From: Atrichornis clamosus | Taxonomy: Eukaryota > Chordata > Aves > Passeriformes > Menuridae | DNA length: 64,000 bases | Direction: 5' to 3' | Assembly (NCBI GenBank): GCA_013400975.1 | Contig: WBMZ01002995.1 | Coordinates: forward strand, 173,329 to 237,328 | Shown here: one piece after another, positions 14,901 through 26,248 of the stretch | Layout of the letters: every line of letters starts with the position of its first letter | How positions within the stretch are numbered: the stretch's first letter is position 1 | Translations under genes and position numbers: made by a program | The notes under the pieces: model-generated | What the model saw: only the letters and a program-made list of their open reading frames with translations | What the model was told of the DNA's origin: nothing | Database searches by the model: none

Positions 14901-17900
14901 AAAAACACAGTGCAAAGGCTATCAAAATACTAGCATGAAACAGAAGGATGGTGACTTTTCCTGTAGTATCCTGAGTTATGATGTTTATCCTGGATTTTAG
15001 AAAATTAACTTATTGGTTGGGTAAAGAAGTGGCTCTTACAGGATGTCAGAACTTTGTTTTGTGGATCTGTTTTACCTCTGTAAACTTTGGACATAAGTGA
15101 TACGGCACCACATTCCTTTCCCTGAAGTTATTGTCGCGGAGTTTCTGTTACTCAGAACTCAGGCTGTATTCAAACCCACATATTTGAGTAGTATGGATTC
15201 TGGATATTCCAGGAAACCAGATCCAAGTCTGGACTGCCCATTTTCAACCTGCAGACTTTCTCTCTACCCCCTAGTGTAGTGTTGTTTCAAGTTAAATATA
15301 ATGTGGTTCACTGTAAGAAGATTGGTCCTCTTTAAATTCCAGGGTTGTCTAAATAATGTCACTGTATTCATGCTCTTGTGTATTCCCTGTCTGTGTGTGG
15401 CTGGGGAATTGAGAATTCTGAGAAGTGGTGTTTTGATTCAGTGAACAAATGAAAAAGCCCTCACTGTTTTGGGTTTATCCCAGACCAAATATTTTAGAGT
15501 TCAAATGCCTTTAAAAAACTCTTTGTTTGAGACAAAGTTCTTAGTTCGAGACAAAGTTCTTAGTTCAGCCTGAGATAAATAGTAAATGTGAGAGTAGTTT
15601 TAGCAAAGGACAGGAGGCTACGCTTGCAAGGGATGTCACTGCAGACTCAGGCAAGCAGGAGATGTGATCCTACCACTGGTTCTGCTTTAATCGAGGTGTA
15701 CACAGACTGCGAGGATGTGCATTGTGCATTTTTATGCCCGGTTTGAAGTCTAGATTAAACACACCATCAGAAGCTCTGGGTTGCAGTGAGGCTCCCCAGG
15801 CAGCAGAGTAGCTCGCAGCATTAGTCATGCCCCAGGCAAAAGTGACGTGCACTGACAGCATCAATAGACAAAGCCTGGCAGGTTAGATGACTCCTGCTAA
15901 AACCACGGGCAGCGTGGTACTGTCCAGTCTTGCACAACTGCCTGGCTGTCACTGTGCTCTGCCAGGAACTGGAACACCAGGTTTCAATTCTTTTTTTTTG
16001 CCCAGAACAACACAGCAGGAGCAGGTGAACCCTTGCCCTGGATGAGCAGCCTGGGAAGGGCATCTCCACTCCCCTGCTATGGCCAGGCAGGGGCCATCAG
16101 GGAGGAAGAGTCTGGGAGCTCACCAAGAGAGAGGGAGCTGCCTCCTGCAGTGGCTACTGTGCTAACCTTGCTGGACCCCTTGGTTTTGCTTTTTTCCACT
16201 ATCTGATATAAAATGCATGAAAGCACTGGCAGCAGGGACAAGACCCATAGTTTGGACCAAGTTGTAAACTTCAGAGGTCACCAGTTGTGGTAAACAAGAG
16301 AAGGAGTAACTGGTGTTCAGAAGGGAGCCCAGTACTTGATGGGTGCAGTTTGTTACACCACAACATCTAGAGGTGTTAACTTCCAGTCCTGCAAATGGTT
16401 TCACATATGTTCAACCATGAGTGCTTTGCTGAAGGCTCAGATGTGCAAAACGATGTATGTGCCTTTGGTAGGTCTGTGTAGGTCTGCATGTTTAATCCTG
16501 GTCCTCACTTCTGCCCCTCAGAAGGACATTTCTGTTCCTTCCCAGTTCATGACTATTCATGTGACAATGAAAATTGTCAGTCTGCTTTTAAATGCTTTAG
16601 GGACCAGTCTTGGCATCCTCACTTTCACTGCTTCCCTAAACTTGGAAAAGGTATTTGACTGCTATTCTTATCTGTCTTTCCTTTTTGGATGTTGTTTTGT
16701 TGTGTTTGGGGGTTTTTTTGTGTTTCCCTTTGGTTGGGGTTTTATGTATTTTTAATTTCAAGTATTACATACTCCAGCCTTTTTTTGTTTATTCATTATA
16801 TTCTTTGCGGCCAGTTTCCTTCTTCTCCTTTTTTTTTTTCCTTTAAAAATTTATTTTCAGTTGAACACATTTAAAATACAAATGGAAAACTAACTTCCCG
16901 GAATTGCAAAATTTGGTCCCAGGTGTGGTCTTTCCTTCTGAGTGACACATTGTCAAAGGCATTGGTCAAAATCACTGTGTTTCTTGCTTCACTGAAAGAG
17001 AAGAGCTGCCACGTGTGTCTGTCATGTTGTGACACTCAGTAAACACTGTCCATTTGAGGGCCTGTTGCACTGATCACAGGAAAAGAATGTTACTATGGCA
17101 AAAAGCAAACTTGTTTTGTGAATTGCTTAACTTGGAGATGAAGAAGGAGTTCAGTGTGCGTGAGAGAGCAGAATGGCACTTTTCTAATGACTTCTATCTG
17201 CTCCTGCAACCTCGGTTTTATGAGCACCTTTGAGTCATGGCCAGTAAGCAGGATGACAGATCCTTTCGCATGGGCAACACACGTCCTTAAGAGACAGATT
17301 AAAGCTCACTGTATGTCTCATTAGAGAGTGATCAGCCACAGCCTAAGAAAAATATATTAATTTCCTTTTATTTTGAGAGGAAACATAGCAAAGCAAAGCA
17401 TCTTTACAGTAAGCAGAAGTTTCAAGTGGAAAAATATAAGTTGGATGGAGGTATGAGGAAAAGATTATTCTGCATTTGGCAACTTCAAGTGCTTTCACAA
17501 TTCTCAGCTGTGTGGTAGACTACACAATTCTCAGCTGTGTACCTTAGGCTGCCCTAGAGTGACATTTCCTGCATGTGCTGTCAGTTGAAATCCATGGGGA
17601 TAAGTTTGTCTGAGGATGTGGGTAACACTGTAAAGAAATAAATATACAGAAAAAAAAGTTCTGTGAGAAAATTGGTTTCTCTGTTATGAACGGAGTTTCT
17701 CAGTAGTGGTGTGACTGCCAAAGTATGGTGTGATGTTGTGTTGTACATGGCTGTTGGCTGTCATGATATTCATGATGTGCTGCATTTTGTTGCTGTTTGC
17801 AGCACAGCCAAGCCTTGCTATGCTGGAGCTGTGCTCAGAGCTCTAAATGCCTGTCATCATAGCATCTCAGAAAGGTTTGGGAAGGGACCTTTAAAGTTCA

Positions 17901-20900
17901 TCACGTCCAACCTCTCCACCATGGGCAGGGGCACCTTTCACTAAACCAGGTCGCTCGAAGCCCCATTCATCCTGGACTTGAACACATCCAGGGAATGGAT
18001 GTGCCATGGGGCATTCGTAACTTCTCTGGGCAACATGTTGCAGTGTCTCACCACTCTCATCATCAGGAATTTCTAGGAATCGTAGAATGATAGAATAGTT
18101 TAGGTTGGAAGGGACCCTGGAGATCATCTAGTTCTGATTCCAAAAAAATTCTTCCTTATTTTCAATCTAAATCTACCTTCTTTCAATTTAAAACTGGTGC
18201 CCTTTGTCCTGTCACTGCAGGCTCTGGTAAAAAGTATACTAGTCCAGGGCTTGGTTTTATTTTGCATTTCAGATTCAGAGTTTCATGGTTTAAATTCTAA
18301 ATGTACATGGATGTGGATATGCAGGCTTTGAAAATAGAAAATGTGACCCTTCTCATACAGGTGGATTTGTGAACTCACTCCCTGATGTTTGCCATATTAA
18401 CATGGGTCCACATTTGCCAAACAAAATTCTCCACGTGTTCTGCATCTGCTATTATCCTAGTTATGCTGCAAGAGACTGATAGCCCAGTCCTTCATTTCAA
18501 CACTGGTTTGCTGTGGAAAAGAAACTTTTTCCTTTTCTTCTTGTTTGAAATGGGGTGTATCTCTCAGTTTGAGCAAAGAGAAGCTGCAAACTAGTTCTTT
18601 AGTTCTAAAGCTTCGTCTACCATCTCTCTCACTTGTTTTCCCGCAGTATCCTATCTTCATTCTGTTTCCATTAGAAGAACTATCCAATGTTTATTAAAAG
18701 TGGCTGTGAATCTTTTCCCTTCCTCTGTGTGCTGGGATCTGATCACAGATTGTAGACATAATAAGAAGTCTATTTGTGTTCCTTGATCTCAGAATAGGTT
18801 TCTGCCTTCTCCCTGAAAGCTTCCTTCAATTTCTATTTCTACATTCCTCACCGAGCACATTACACTGTCTCCCTTCTGATTTTCCAGGATTGCAACAGAC
18901 CTTCAGGACACAGGTAGCATGGAAAGCAGGAGTTGCTACAAGCTTTTGCTAAGGCCCCAAATGAGACATTAAGGATAAAGTTTACCTCATCATGTTGTAC
19001 TGCTTGCTATGACTTTCCCTCCTTTCTACTCACCTCCCTTCCCACTCCTTCTGCGCTTCTGGCAGTTTGGGACTCAGGTGAGATAGATGTCATCAAGTAT
19101 AAGGAAGTACCAGACTTCTTCCAGAATTGAAGCTGAACCCCAAACTGAGTGTACAGAAAATTTGCTTTAAAAACCTAACATATTGGTTGTACAGTGTGAA
19201 AAAACTTCTTTTTCAGCAAGAACCTAAACAACAGATCTGGCTAAAATGATAACTTGTTCTATGCTTTGCTTCTTGAAGCACTGACATCGCTGGACACCAT
19301 AATACAAGAAACTATTGAGTACAGCCGCCAGCGGAAGGTGTTCGGCCAGCCCGTGCTGCACAACCAAACCGTGCACTTCCGCCTGGCCGAGCTGGCAACC
19401 GAAGTGGAGCTGCTGCGCTCGCTGCTGCGCCGTGCCGTGGGTGAGCTGCCACATCTGCTTCCCAGATGTGCTTCTCTTCATGCAAAGAACCTTTGCAGGC
19501 GAAAGGAACATGGGGAGGTGATTTCCAGAGAGGCAGGCTGTGGGCAGTGACTGCTTTTTTATCTCTTCTTGTTTTCATTAGCTCTCTATGTAGAAGGCAA
19601 CGATGTGACAAAATTCGCCTCCATGGCTAAGCTAAAGGCAGGTCGTCTGGCCCGTGAAGTGACTGATAGCTGTCTTCAGTTTTGGGGAGGAATGGGATTC
19701 ACCAGTGAAGTTTTGGTGAGCAGGTTTTACAGGTAAGTGAGTGGTGAAAATACAAAATGGCTGTAACAGAAATTTGGCCTCTGAAATGTCCTGCTAAAAG
19801 ATCACCTACTTGAAGAGAGCACCAGCTCCTCGCCAGTGTGAATGGTCTTGTTCCACTTCATGGCATGTCACTGAAATGCACTGTGGGTGCAAGGACACCC
19901 AGTGCAATTACCTTCGGGGAAATGTGTCAGGACATTGGATTTGGCTTACTTTGCCAAATCACAGTTGTGAAGCTTGAACGTCTCACAGGTTAGCTTAAAC
20001 GTCAAATGAAAGAAATAAACTCAATATTTTCCCTGATGGCCCTCTGGTATCTGCCAGACAGTAGAAAAAAGAGGAAAAAACGTGGAGGGCTACCAACAAG
20101 TGATTTTTTTTTTCCTCTTTGATATTTGTTTGCTTATAATCTTGATTACAAGAACAGAATTAAAACCAGAAGCTTTCTTCTAAAATGAGTGAAAATCAGC
20201 TTTATCTTTTTCCCTAGATGTGTGTGAAACTGGAGTTCCCCACTGGCTTCTGCAGAAGTCTTTTCTGACAGCAGTCTCCACCCACTTAGTCATACTAGAT
20301 ACCCTGTGAGACATAAGAGAGATGCAGCTGCTTCCAGCAAGTTGTTAGATCATTAACATGGTACAGAGGCCTTTTTGCAAATTAATTAAGTTCCTTCAAA
20401 TTTTAGTCTATATCTACTTAGAGCAATATTCTCTCTAAGCAAACAGCTTTCTTGGTATCTGGCACCAGTGTCTTATATTCTGTAGAAGGACAAATATTGG
20501 CCTTGCATTCTCTTAAAAACAGATTTCCGTTCAGACCTTACATAGACTACATCTAATCAAGAGTTAGCCAAATAAGTGGTTCAGTTAGTTGAAAGTTTTG
20601 GTAAATGTGTCTATGTAAATTGAAAGCAGAACACTTAAGAAAGTCTGCAAAAAGCTTGTTTCTTCTTATTTATGTTGAGTTACTTTTTCTATTTTTAATA
20701 GCATTTTATGAACAAGAATGCTATTGTTGTAAGTCAGAGAGATCCTCAACATTTTTTGACTAGTGGATACCTGAAGCTTTCTAACAAAGGTACAGACTGC
20801 TGTATGGTGGTGGCTTTAAGCCAGCTGTCCATATGATGGTTTTTATTAGTTACCTTTTTCACAGCTTGTATTAACAACTAATGGTCTCTGGTGATGGAGA

Positions 20901-23900
20901 TGTTAAAAGCTACTGCAGTAGGCACTCTGAATAAAATTAATCCCTGTCTTGAAGCACTTACTGTAAATGTTGTAATCTGTACAGATTAATGAATATGTGC
21001 TTTTATATAGCTTTGTTTTGTCTTAAGATTTTCTAGCCCAGTATAGTGTTGCTAACTGTGAGCAGGGCTTTTCTGTGTGGATTCCAGAGTGGTTTCCAAG
21101 TATACTAGCACAGTCACGTTTTTCCTGAGAAGAAATCCAGAGTATTTCCTATTGGTGTACATGGTCAGCTGGCTAAAGAAATGTATCTTTCTAAAACAAA
21201 CACAGTTATAAATGAGGCTAAAGGTGGTATGATATTTATACTCTGAAATTTTCTATTAATCAGTAAAATTCCATTATTGAGTAACCAAAGGTCCAGGAAG
21301 GGACAAGTAGAGTATTACCTAAATAAACAATTACAGGTTCAAGTCAGAATCTTGTTAATCTGTAACAATAAGCAAAGCAGCAACTTTCCTAAAGCCGTTT
21401 TTTTTAGTACAGCAGCCTGAGTAACCATTCACGTCACTGTGATGTTTGTCAAGTAGCAGCAGTATAACTGCACAGCATGACATCTAGTTCTAATGCACAA
21501 ACATTTTCGTAGCATAATCTTTAGGAAGTTTCCAAAGAAATGTTGGTTAATCTGCGACACGTCAGGCTGTTACTCCTCAAAGAACACACAGCACAACGCA
21601 TGGTCAGTGCATGAAGTCTCTGAATTTTAGTTATTAGTGTCAGTCAGAGATAATAAACAGCAACAGAACAAAACTGTTTGCCAAGTTACTGTATTCGTAT
21701 CTGTCATTTTAATCATTAATATTTTAAACTCTGTAGAGCAACTGACATTTCTCAAGTGCAGTATTCTCTAGAAGGCATAAAGAGAGCTGCTTCACCATGT
21801 AGGGGCCTATACTGGGCTGATTTCATGTGTGTAAATGTCTCATTTTCAGTTGTATAGATTCTGATAAGGAGAATAGGTTTAAAAAAAAAAGTTTAGAGCC
21901 CAAATATCAAAGGGTTTCATAGAAAAATACAAAGCAGTATAAAGCCCATAAAGAACAGACTTACCAGACTGTACCCTACTAGCAGGATTCTGGAGAAGGA
22001 GAGCACTAGCCTAGAGTCATGTTTGTTTATTTTTCTCTCCCCTGTCTGAAAGGCCTCAAAGACATCATGACTTGGGAAAAATGAATTACTGAACAAACCC
22101 ATCATCTATATGAAACCCCAAGGTTATGAGAGATCAGAGGGAAGAAGCCTTTTAGTAGCAAGTTTATAGCAATTTTTCACATTTCATGAGTTTTAAAAAA
22201 TTTTAGGTAGTGATCTATATATTTTAATATTAATTATGTACACTTCAATTGTTATAGCAAGAACTTATGTGGCCTTCTTAAAAGAGTTAGGTTTTGGGTT
22301 TTTTTAAATTAAGCTTGTTACTAACTGCTTAAGACCATGTCTAACTGTTCTTACAAGTCTTACTCCTGTGGGCTGTGATGTGGAAAATGCCATCATTTCC
22401 TCACTTGCTGTACTGTGAAAGACTTGAGAAAGCAGTAGTGAAAAATATTTATTGACTACTCATGTGAAATAGAAGTATAAGTAGCATTGCAAATGCATAG
22501 CTGCAGAAGAAACACAAATTTCATTTTTCCCCACAACTGTTACATAGTTATTGCAATATGAAGGTCTATTTGTAATTGAGGATAGTTAAAAAACTTGTAA
22601 GTGGAGTTTTTTTATAAGTAATGCATTTCCTTCTAGATTAGTTTTTGTATCCTTCACATATTTAAAAAGTCGGTTGAAATATTTTATTCAGTTTCATTTT
22701 TAATTTCATTGTTTATAGTCTTTCATTCTTCACAAAGCATGTCTAAACTTGAGTGAGTCTAGACAATTGGGGAGGGTTAATCAGTTTTTTTCATTATAAC
22801 AATTTATGGTTTTACCAAACGAAACGTATCCATTTCTGCTGACAAAAACAATTTGCTTTGAAGTCTGTAGCTAACTGCTGAGACAAGACTTAATATTAAT
22901 TCCTGTCATCTGTGAGACAAAATCTGCAGTTTCAACCTTTCTCTGCAGAGGCTTTGAGACAAATGCCTGTCTACCACTTTGTTTGACTTTTATGAGTATC
23001 TTGAGAGAGAATTTAGGAGATGAAGTACATGACATCTACCTTTAAGACAGCAAATCAAAGCAGGTAACTGTACAGTGATGACTTTAAAGCGGAGCTTGCT
23101 CCAGAGCAGGCCAAGGTGAGGCACACTCCCTCAGCTTCCCCTCAGAATGTCCCTGAGGGGAAAGGGACAGGGCCATGGGAACTGACAGGCACAACTGTGA
23201 GTGCCTGGGCTGTGCCAGACACGTCAGAGCCTGCTGCACTGGGTGGCATCAGCTCAAACTCCTCTCCCTAGATTAAAGCCTCCTTTAGATTCTGCTTAAT
23301 TTGGACAGCCTATAGGCAATCTAGCTGAGTCTGAAGATGGAAGAAGTCACAAAATATTAAACTTAATGATGCATCAGTATATTTTGTGGAGAAAAATCCT
23401 GCCAGTAATAAACCCCTAAATAGTAACTATGAGAAAAAAAGGGTAGATGTTTTGTGCTGAAAAGAAGCAGTGTATAAATGGCCTTCTGGAAAGCGGTGAT
23501 ACTCTGACCCACATAAGCCTTGGTAAGGATTTACAATGGCCTTCTAACCAGCAAAGCAGAGAGCGGCATCTCTGAGGGACTGCTGCCATGAAGCCAGGCT
23601 ACCAGGGAAAACCAGGGCTCCAGTCACCAAAACTCGTGTTCTTCCCTGCATCTGACCAGCACTGATCACTGCCAGAAACAGGAAAGAAAATTACTGTATT
23701 TTCTCAGGAGTTTAAAGTCTTGTGAAGACACCTGCACTGAAGATAGTGCAGCAGGCTTTCAGGGTGTTTGTGAATAGAAAGGGCTGTTTCAATTCCAATT
23801 CCGTATGGCTTTCCAGAGGAAAATGTAGCATAGAGCAGCTCAGGCGGTAAATTAGAAGATTCCTAATCATTAGAACAACTTTGTTTTCTGACAACCTTCA

Positions 23901-26248
23901 AATTAGGGTAGTCCAAGATTAAAGGGAACTTGTTTTTACTTCTTAAAACAGTGCTTGACACATTTCTGAAGGCTATGTGACATGGTTCCTATGGAGATGG
24001 GAAATATGATTTGATAAAGTTGAGGATTCTTTTTGTTCCTGTTGCTACATAACTAGAAATTATTGATAACCTGGGTTGAGTTTGGTGGGTGGGAATGGCT
24101 CCCCACCCTCCCTCATAAGTGCAATTGTTTAACTTGACATTGAGGAATTTCTTGCTTCTATTTGTCAAAAGGTGGATTAATTTTTACCATTTGCACCTCT
24201 TGATTTGGTTGAGTTGAGTAAGTCTTATATCTACAGTGAGTATTTCACACATATGGGATTTTCCAAATGAGAGGAAACTCTTTGCAGGGAGTGTTTTAGA
24301 GAGATGGAACACAGTAGTTGTATTTCTCTCCTTCCTCAGGCTGTCCCACTCTAAAGAAAACAGCATTCGACAACAGCTAGAGGTTTGGTGCCTCAAAATG
24401 ACACCTTTATGAAACTCTCTGGTGTGTTGCAGGGTGGTTCCTCACAGTCCTTGGTCAGGGTGCACCCCCACTGGTCGATGCTCACCTCAGCAGGGCTGCA
24501 GGTAGTGCAGGACGTGCTGCTCTGGCATGGGGCAGCAACAAGGTGATGCAGAAATCAAAAGCAAAGTGTTACTGTGCCAGATCAAAAGCATTCCAGGGTA
24601 ACTTAACAAAAGCAATTAAATGCTAATATTTATATATATTACAATATTTATGTGCTATATTAATAATGCATTCTTGACATAATACAAACTATCAAGTCAT
24701 AAGCATACATTAAATAACTGATAGACAAGCTTACTTTACTATGTCCTCTTCCCCAGCTTCCTTACAGAGTTTCTGGCAGGGTAGTTAATCCCATGGTTTT
24801 GTTTTCTTATGCTGCAAGCAAGTTTCTTTCTCAGAAGAGGGCTGCTAGATTAAAATAATTTGAGTCTTTTTTGAGTCATCTTAATCCACTTGAATTAGGG
24901 GAAGTCTTCTGTCCTGTCTCCCCAGGGGAGAGATCAGCATTAGTCACCTGCCAGTAGATTCCATAGGAAATATTCCTTATCTCATCGCTAGAGACAAGAA
25001 TATTATCAGCAAATTCATAAAGACACACACACATGCACAAAACATGTGAAAGGTGTTTTTTTTAAAACGTGTCTATACATGACAACCTGACTTGTCTGTC
25101 ACACACCACCAAAGCCAGATCTTGCCACTGCCTATTTATAACTTCATATAAACAAGCCCCAGGTGTCCAGGATTCCTGCTGCAAATAGAGGATTTCTATT
25201 GACATCACAGAGGAGTTCTGAGGATTAGTTACTTGCTGTCACAACAGTGAAGATGCCAAATACTGAGCACTGGCAGGGGCTTTCTGCAGCTTGACAAAGC
25301 AGACAACCCCACAGCACTAAGAAGGCACCTGCCACTGTTCCAGGGCTGCTGCCTTCAACAGGGCCCATAGGAAGGTGGGGAATGTTCAGGTTATTAAGTA
25401 GAGGTAGTTTAGCAGAACTATTCTGGTAGTTTTATTGGTGGTGGTGGTGGTTTTTTCTTCTCTCCAAAGGAGGAAAGAAATTTTTGAGTACTACTCAAGG
25501 TTGCAGTAGTTTGCAATCTGGCAAGCACAGGGGTCTTGGGCAATACTGTTAAGGATGACTCAGTGATGGTAACGGCAGGTTTTAAATGTGATCAGAAATA
25601 TCAGCTCAAAAGTAAATATTCTTGAAGCAGCCATTCATTTCTAAAGCACAGAAGCTTTATAGAATACTATACTAGAACACTATACAACACTAACTGTAAT
25701 ATTAATTATTATACTATATAATATTAAGGTACCATATAATATTAATATGCCTTCTACCAGATCTTACATAGCCATTAGGGAGACCAGGACTGGTTAAAGA
25801 ACTTGAATGGAAATGGTACCCTTTCTGTACAATCCTGCAATACCTCATGTGCTGGTTGACTCTTACCACACAGTTAAGCAGATATAAGTGCTGTAATGCT
25901 TTTGCTCCTGGCCCTGGAAAAGCTCCCTCCCCTCCTACAGTTCAACTCCAGGCTTAGGCACCTACAGGTTTGGGAAAGGATGCTCAGGGATGTTGTGGGA
26001 AGTATCACAGACCATCTCCCCCGGAGGCAGTGGCTGAGGTGTTCTGCAGATATCTGGCATTAGTATGCAACATGTAAGTTATGGCGGGCAAACCATGCAG
26101 CAGAAAACCATCAGAACAGCACCCAAATGTTTAAATCTACTCTTTGTATTTCTGCAGAGACTTGAGATTGGTATCAATAGGAGGTGGTACAGATGAAACC
26201 ATGCTTTCCATCATATGCAAATACATGGAAATACTTCCAAGCAAGTGA
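2862..26248 (+). CDS. Acyl-CoA dehydrogenase family gene, 3' two-thirds (six exons, 5' end outside window)
   Basis: Six GT-AG exons join in frame to encode the last 283 residues of an acyl-CoA dehydrogenase. Full members are about 400 aa, so roughly 110-120 N-terminal residues lie to the left. Such enzymes use FAD to oxidise acyl-CoA to the trans-2-enoyl-CoA and pass electrons to ETF. Exon 1 here ends the N-terminal helical domain and opens the beta domain with GISEAGAGSDVA. Exons 2 and 3 finish the beta domain. The remaining exons form the C-terminal helical domain, with the FAD-contacting RQRKVFG block and a full match to the second ACAD signature (Q-x2-G-G-x-G-F). The usual YEGT catalytic block reads IGGGTDE, while a QEER glutamate sits where LCAD and IVD carry the base. 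It resembles the uncharacterised 'probable acyl-CoA dehydrogenase 6' type annotated in non-mammalian animals (from memory, not searched). Substrate and compartment are unknown. No PTS1 is seen at the C-terminus (LPSK). Confidence 0.9.
4120..4300. repeat. AT-rich low-complexity stretch
   Basis: It is almost entirely A and T, with many overlapping AATATTTAAAT-type palindromes, inside the first complete ACAD intron in the window. It looks like simple-sequence decay, not a defined element. Confidence 0.8.
7302..7309. promoter_or_regulatory. CRE palindrome TGACGTCA
   Basis: A full consensus CREB/ATF site in an ACAD intron. A single 8-mer may be chance, although CpG-containing 8-mers are rare in such AT-rich DNA. 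Confidence 0.25.
8915..9082 (+). CDS. ACAD exon: middle beta domain
   Basis: The 168-nt exon lies between TTTGAAATAG and GTAATA. It encodes IKTTAVRKGDDYVINGGKMW followed by ITSGSQADWM and the strand ending in SLICLPMDLPG. The 'DDYVINGxKxWITSG' stretch is the hallmark of the ACAD beta domain that packs on the flavin. Its phase (two bases complete a codon, one base left over) matches both neighbours. Confidence 0.92.
9083..14451 (+). other. ACAD intron, 5.4 kb
   Basis: I see no gene, RNA or identifiable mobile element. The acceptor at its right end is a strong pyrimidine tract. Confidence 0.75.
14452..14625 (+). CDS. ACAD exon: beta domain end and helix with putative catalytic Glu
   Basis: The 174-nt exon follows CTTTCTTCAG and ends at GTAAGT. 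It encodes GIHVAKKIDKLGMRSSDT, then AQIFFEDVRVPSKNLIGEEG, then KGFTYQMLQFQEERLWGVAT. 'K-x-G-x-x-(S/A)-x-(D/T)-x-x-x-F-x-D-V-x-V-P' and 'GxEGxGF' are standard ACAD elements. The glutamate codon at 14601-14603 (E of QEER, just before R) aligns with the catalytic base position of LCAD and IVD. This is inference from remembered family alignments. Confidence 0.92.
15529..15566 (+). repeat. 19-bp tandem duplication
   Basis: GAGACAAAGTTCTTAGTTC occurs twice in a row without mismatch (15529-15547 and 15548-15566), within an ACAD intron. Confidence 0.95.
17496..17540 (+). repeat. 18-bp direct repeat, 27-bp period
   Basis: CACAATTCTCAGCTGTGT at 17496-17513 is repeated exactly at 17523-17540, separated by GGTAGACTA. 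Confidence 0.95.
17858..18245 (-). mobile_element. CR1 LINE 3' fragment, with a second CR1 inserted
   Basis: In the plus direction it reads as the reverse complement of the CR1 3' end: GGTTTGGGAAGGGACCT, then CCATGGGCAGGGGCACC, then CTTCTCTGGGCAAC, and finally CCCTTTGTCCTGTCACT. The copy is diverged and lies in the third visible ACAD intron. It is interrupted at 18075-18141. Confidence 0.9.
18075..18141 (-). mobile_element. Short nested CR1 3'-end insertion
   Basis: A fresh CR1 3' terminus (GGAATCGTAGAATGATAGAA, then TTGGAAGGGACCC) lies inside the older CR1, which resumes at TTCCTTATTTTCAATC. Approximate flanking duplicates are AATTTCT (18068-18074) and AAATTCT (18146-18152). Confidence 0.75.
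19279..19440 (+). CDS. ACAD exon: C-terminal domain, FAD-contacting RxRxxFG
   Basis: The 162-nt exon sits between TTCTTGAAG and GTGAGC. It encodes ALTSLDTIIQETIEYSRQRK, then VFGQPVLHNQTVHFRLAELA, then TEVELLRSLLRRAV. The YSRQRKVFGQP block is the conserved arginine/FG motif that contacts FAD across the dimer interface. From about codon 13 on the exon is strikingly GC-rich at third positions (CTG, CGC, GTG, GAG), unlike every other exon of the gene. Only a 141-bp intron separates it from the next exon. Confidence 0.92.
19582..19732 (+). CDS. ACAD exon: second family signature
   Basis: The 151-nt exon follows TTTTCATTAG and ends at GTAAGT. It encodes LYVEGNDVTKFASMAKLKAG, then RLAREVTDSC and LQFWGGMGFTSEVLVSRFYR. 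QFWGGMGF onward matches the second PROSITE ACAD pattern at every fixed position, and the final Asp of that pattern comes from the next exon (RD). It leaves two bases of the Arg codon that spans the junction. Confidence 0.93.
19733..26157 (+). other. ACAD last intron, 6.4 kb
   Basis: This is the longest intron visible. It is AT-rich with moderate GC patches near 23090-23270 and 25260-25380 that I could not assign. A (GGT)n run of five units sits at about 25436-25451. No gene or mobile element was recognised. Confidence 0.7.
26158..26248 (+). CDS. ACAD terminal coding exon
   Basis: After a 6.4-kb intron and a TTTCTGCAG acceptor, the exon encodes RDLRLVSIGGGTDETMLSII, then CKYMEILPSK and a TGA at 26246-26248. 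IGGGTDE corresponds to the YEGT(S/N)xI loop of other ACADs. The glutamate there is replaced by glycine, as in LCAD and IVD type enzymes. The Asp of RD completes the second signature across the splice junction, which supports this exon belonging to the same gene. Confidence 0.9.

Larger units (their letters stand above)
14626..19278 (+). other. ACAD intron, 4.7 kb
   Basis: It contains the small tandem repeats at 15529 and 17496, a T-rich stretch around 16680-16860 and the nested CR1 pair at 17858-18245. There is no other recognised content. Confidence 0.75.

Noticed and set aside
16336..16755. 139-codon plus-strand open frame ending in Phe/Gly-rich residues
   Set aside because: It lies inside an ACAD intron, its end is a T/G-rich simple sequence, and no family was recognised.
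26158..26248. The terminal exon belonging to a different gene
   Set aside because: Its phase and the Asp completing the second ACAD signature fit the preceding exon, despite the 6.4-kb intron.
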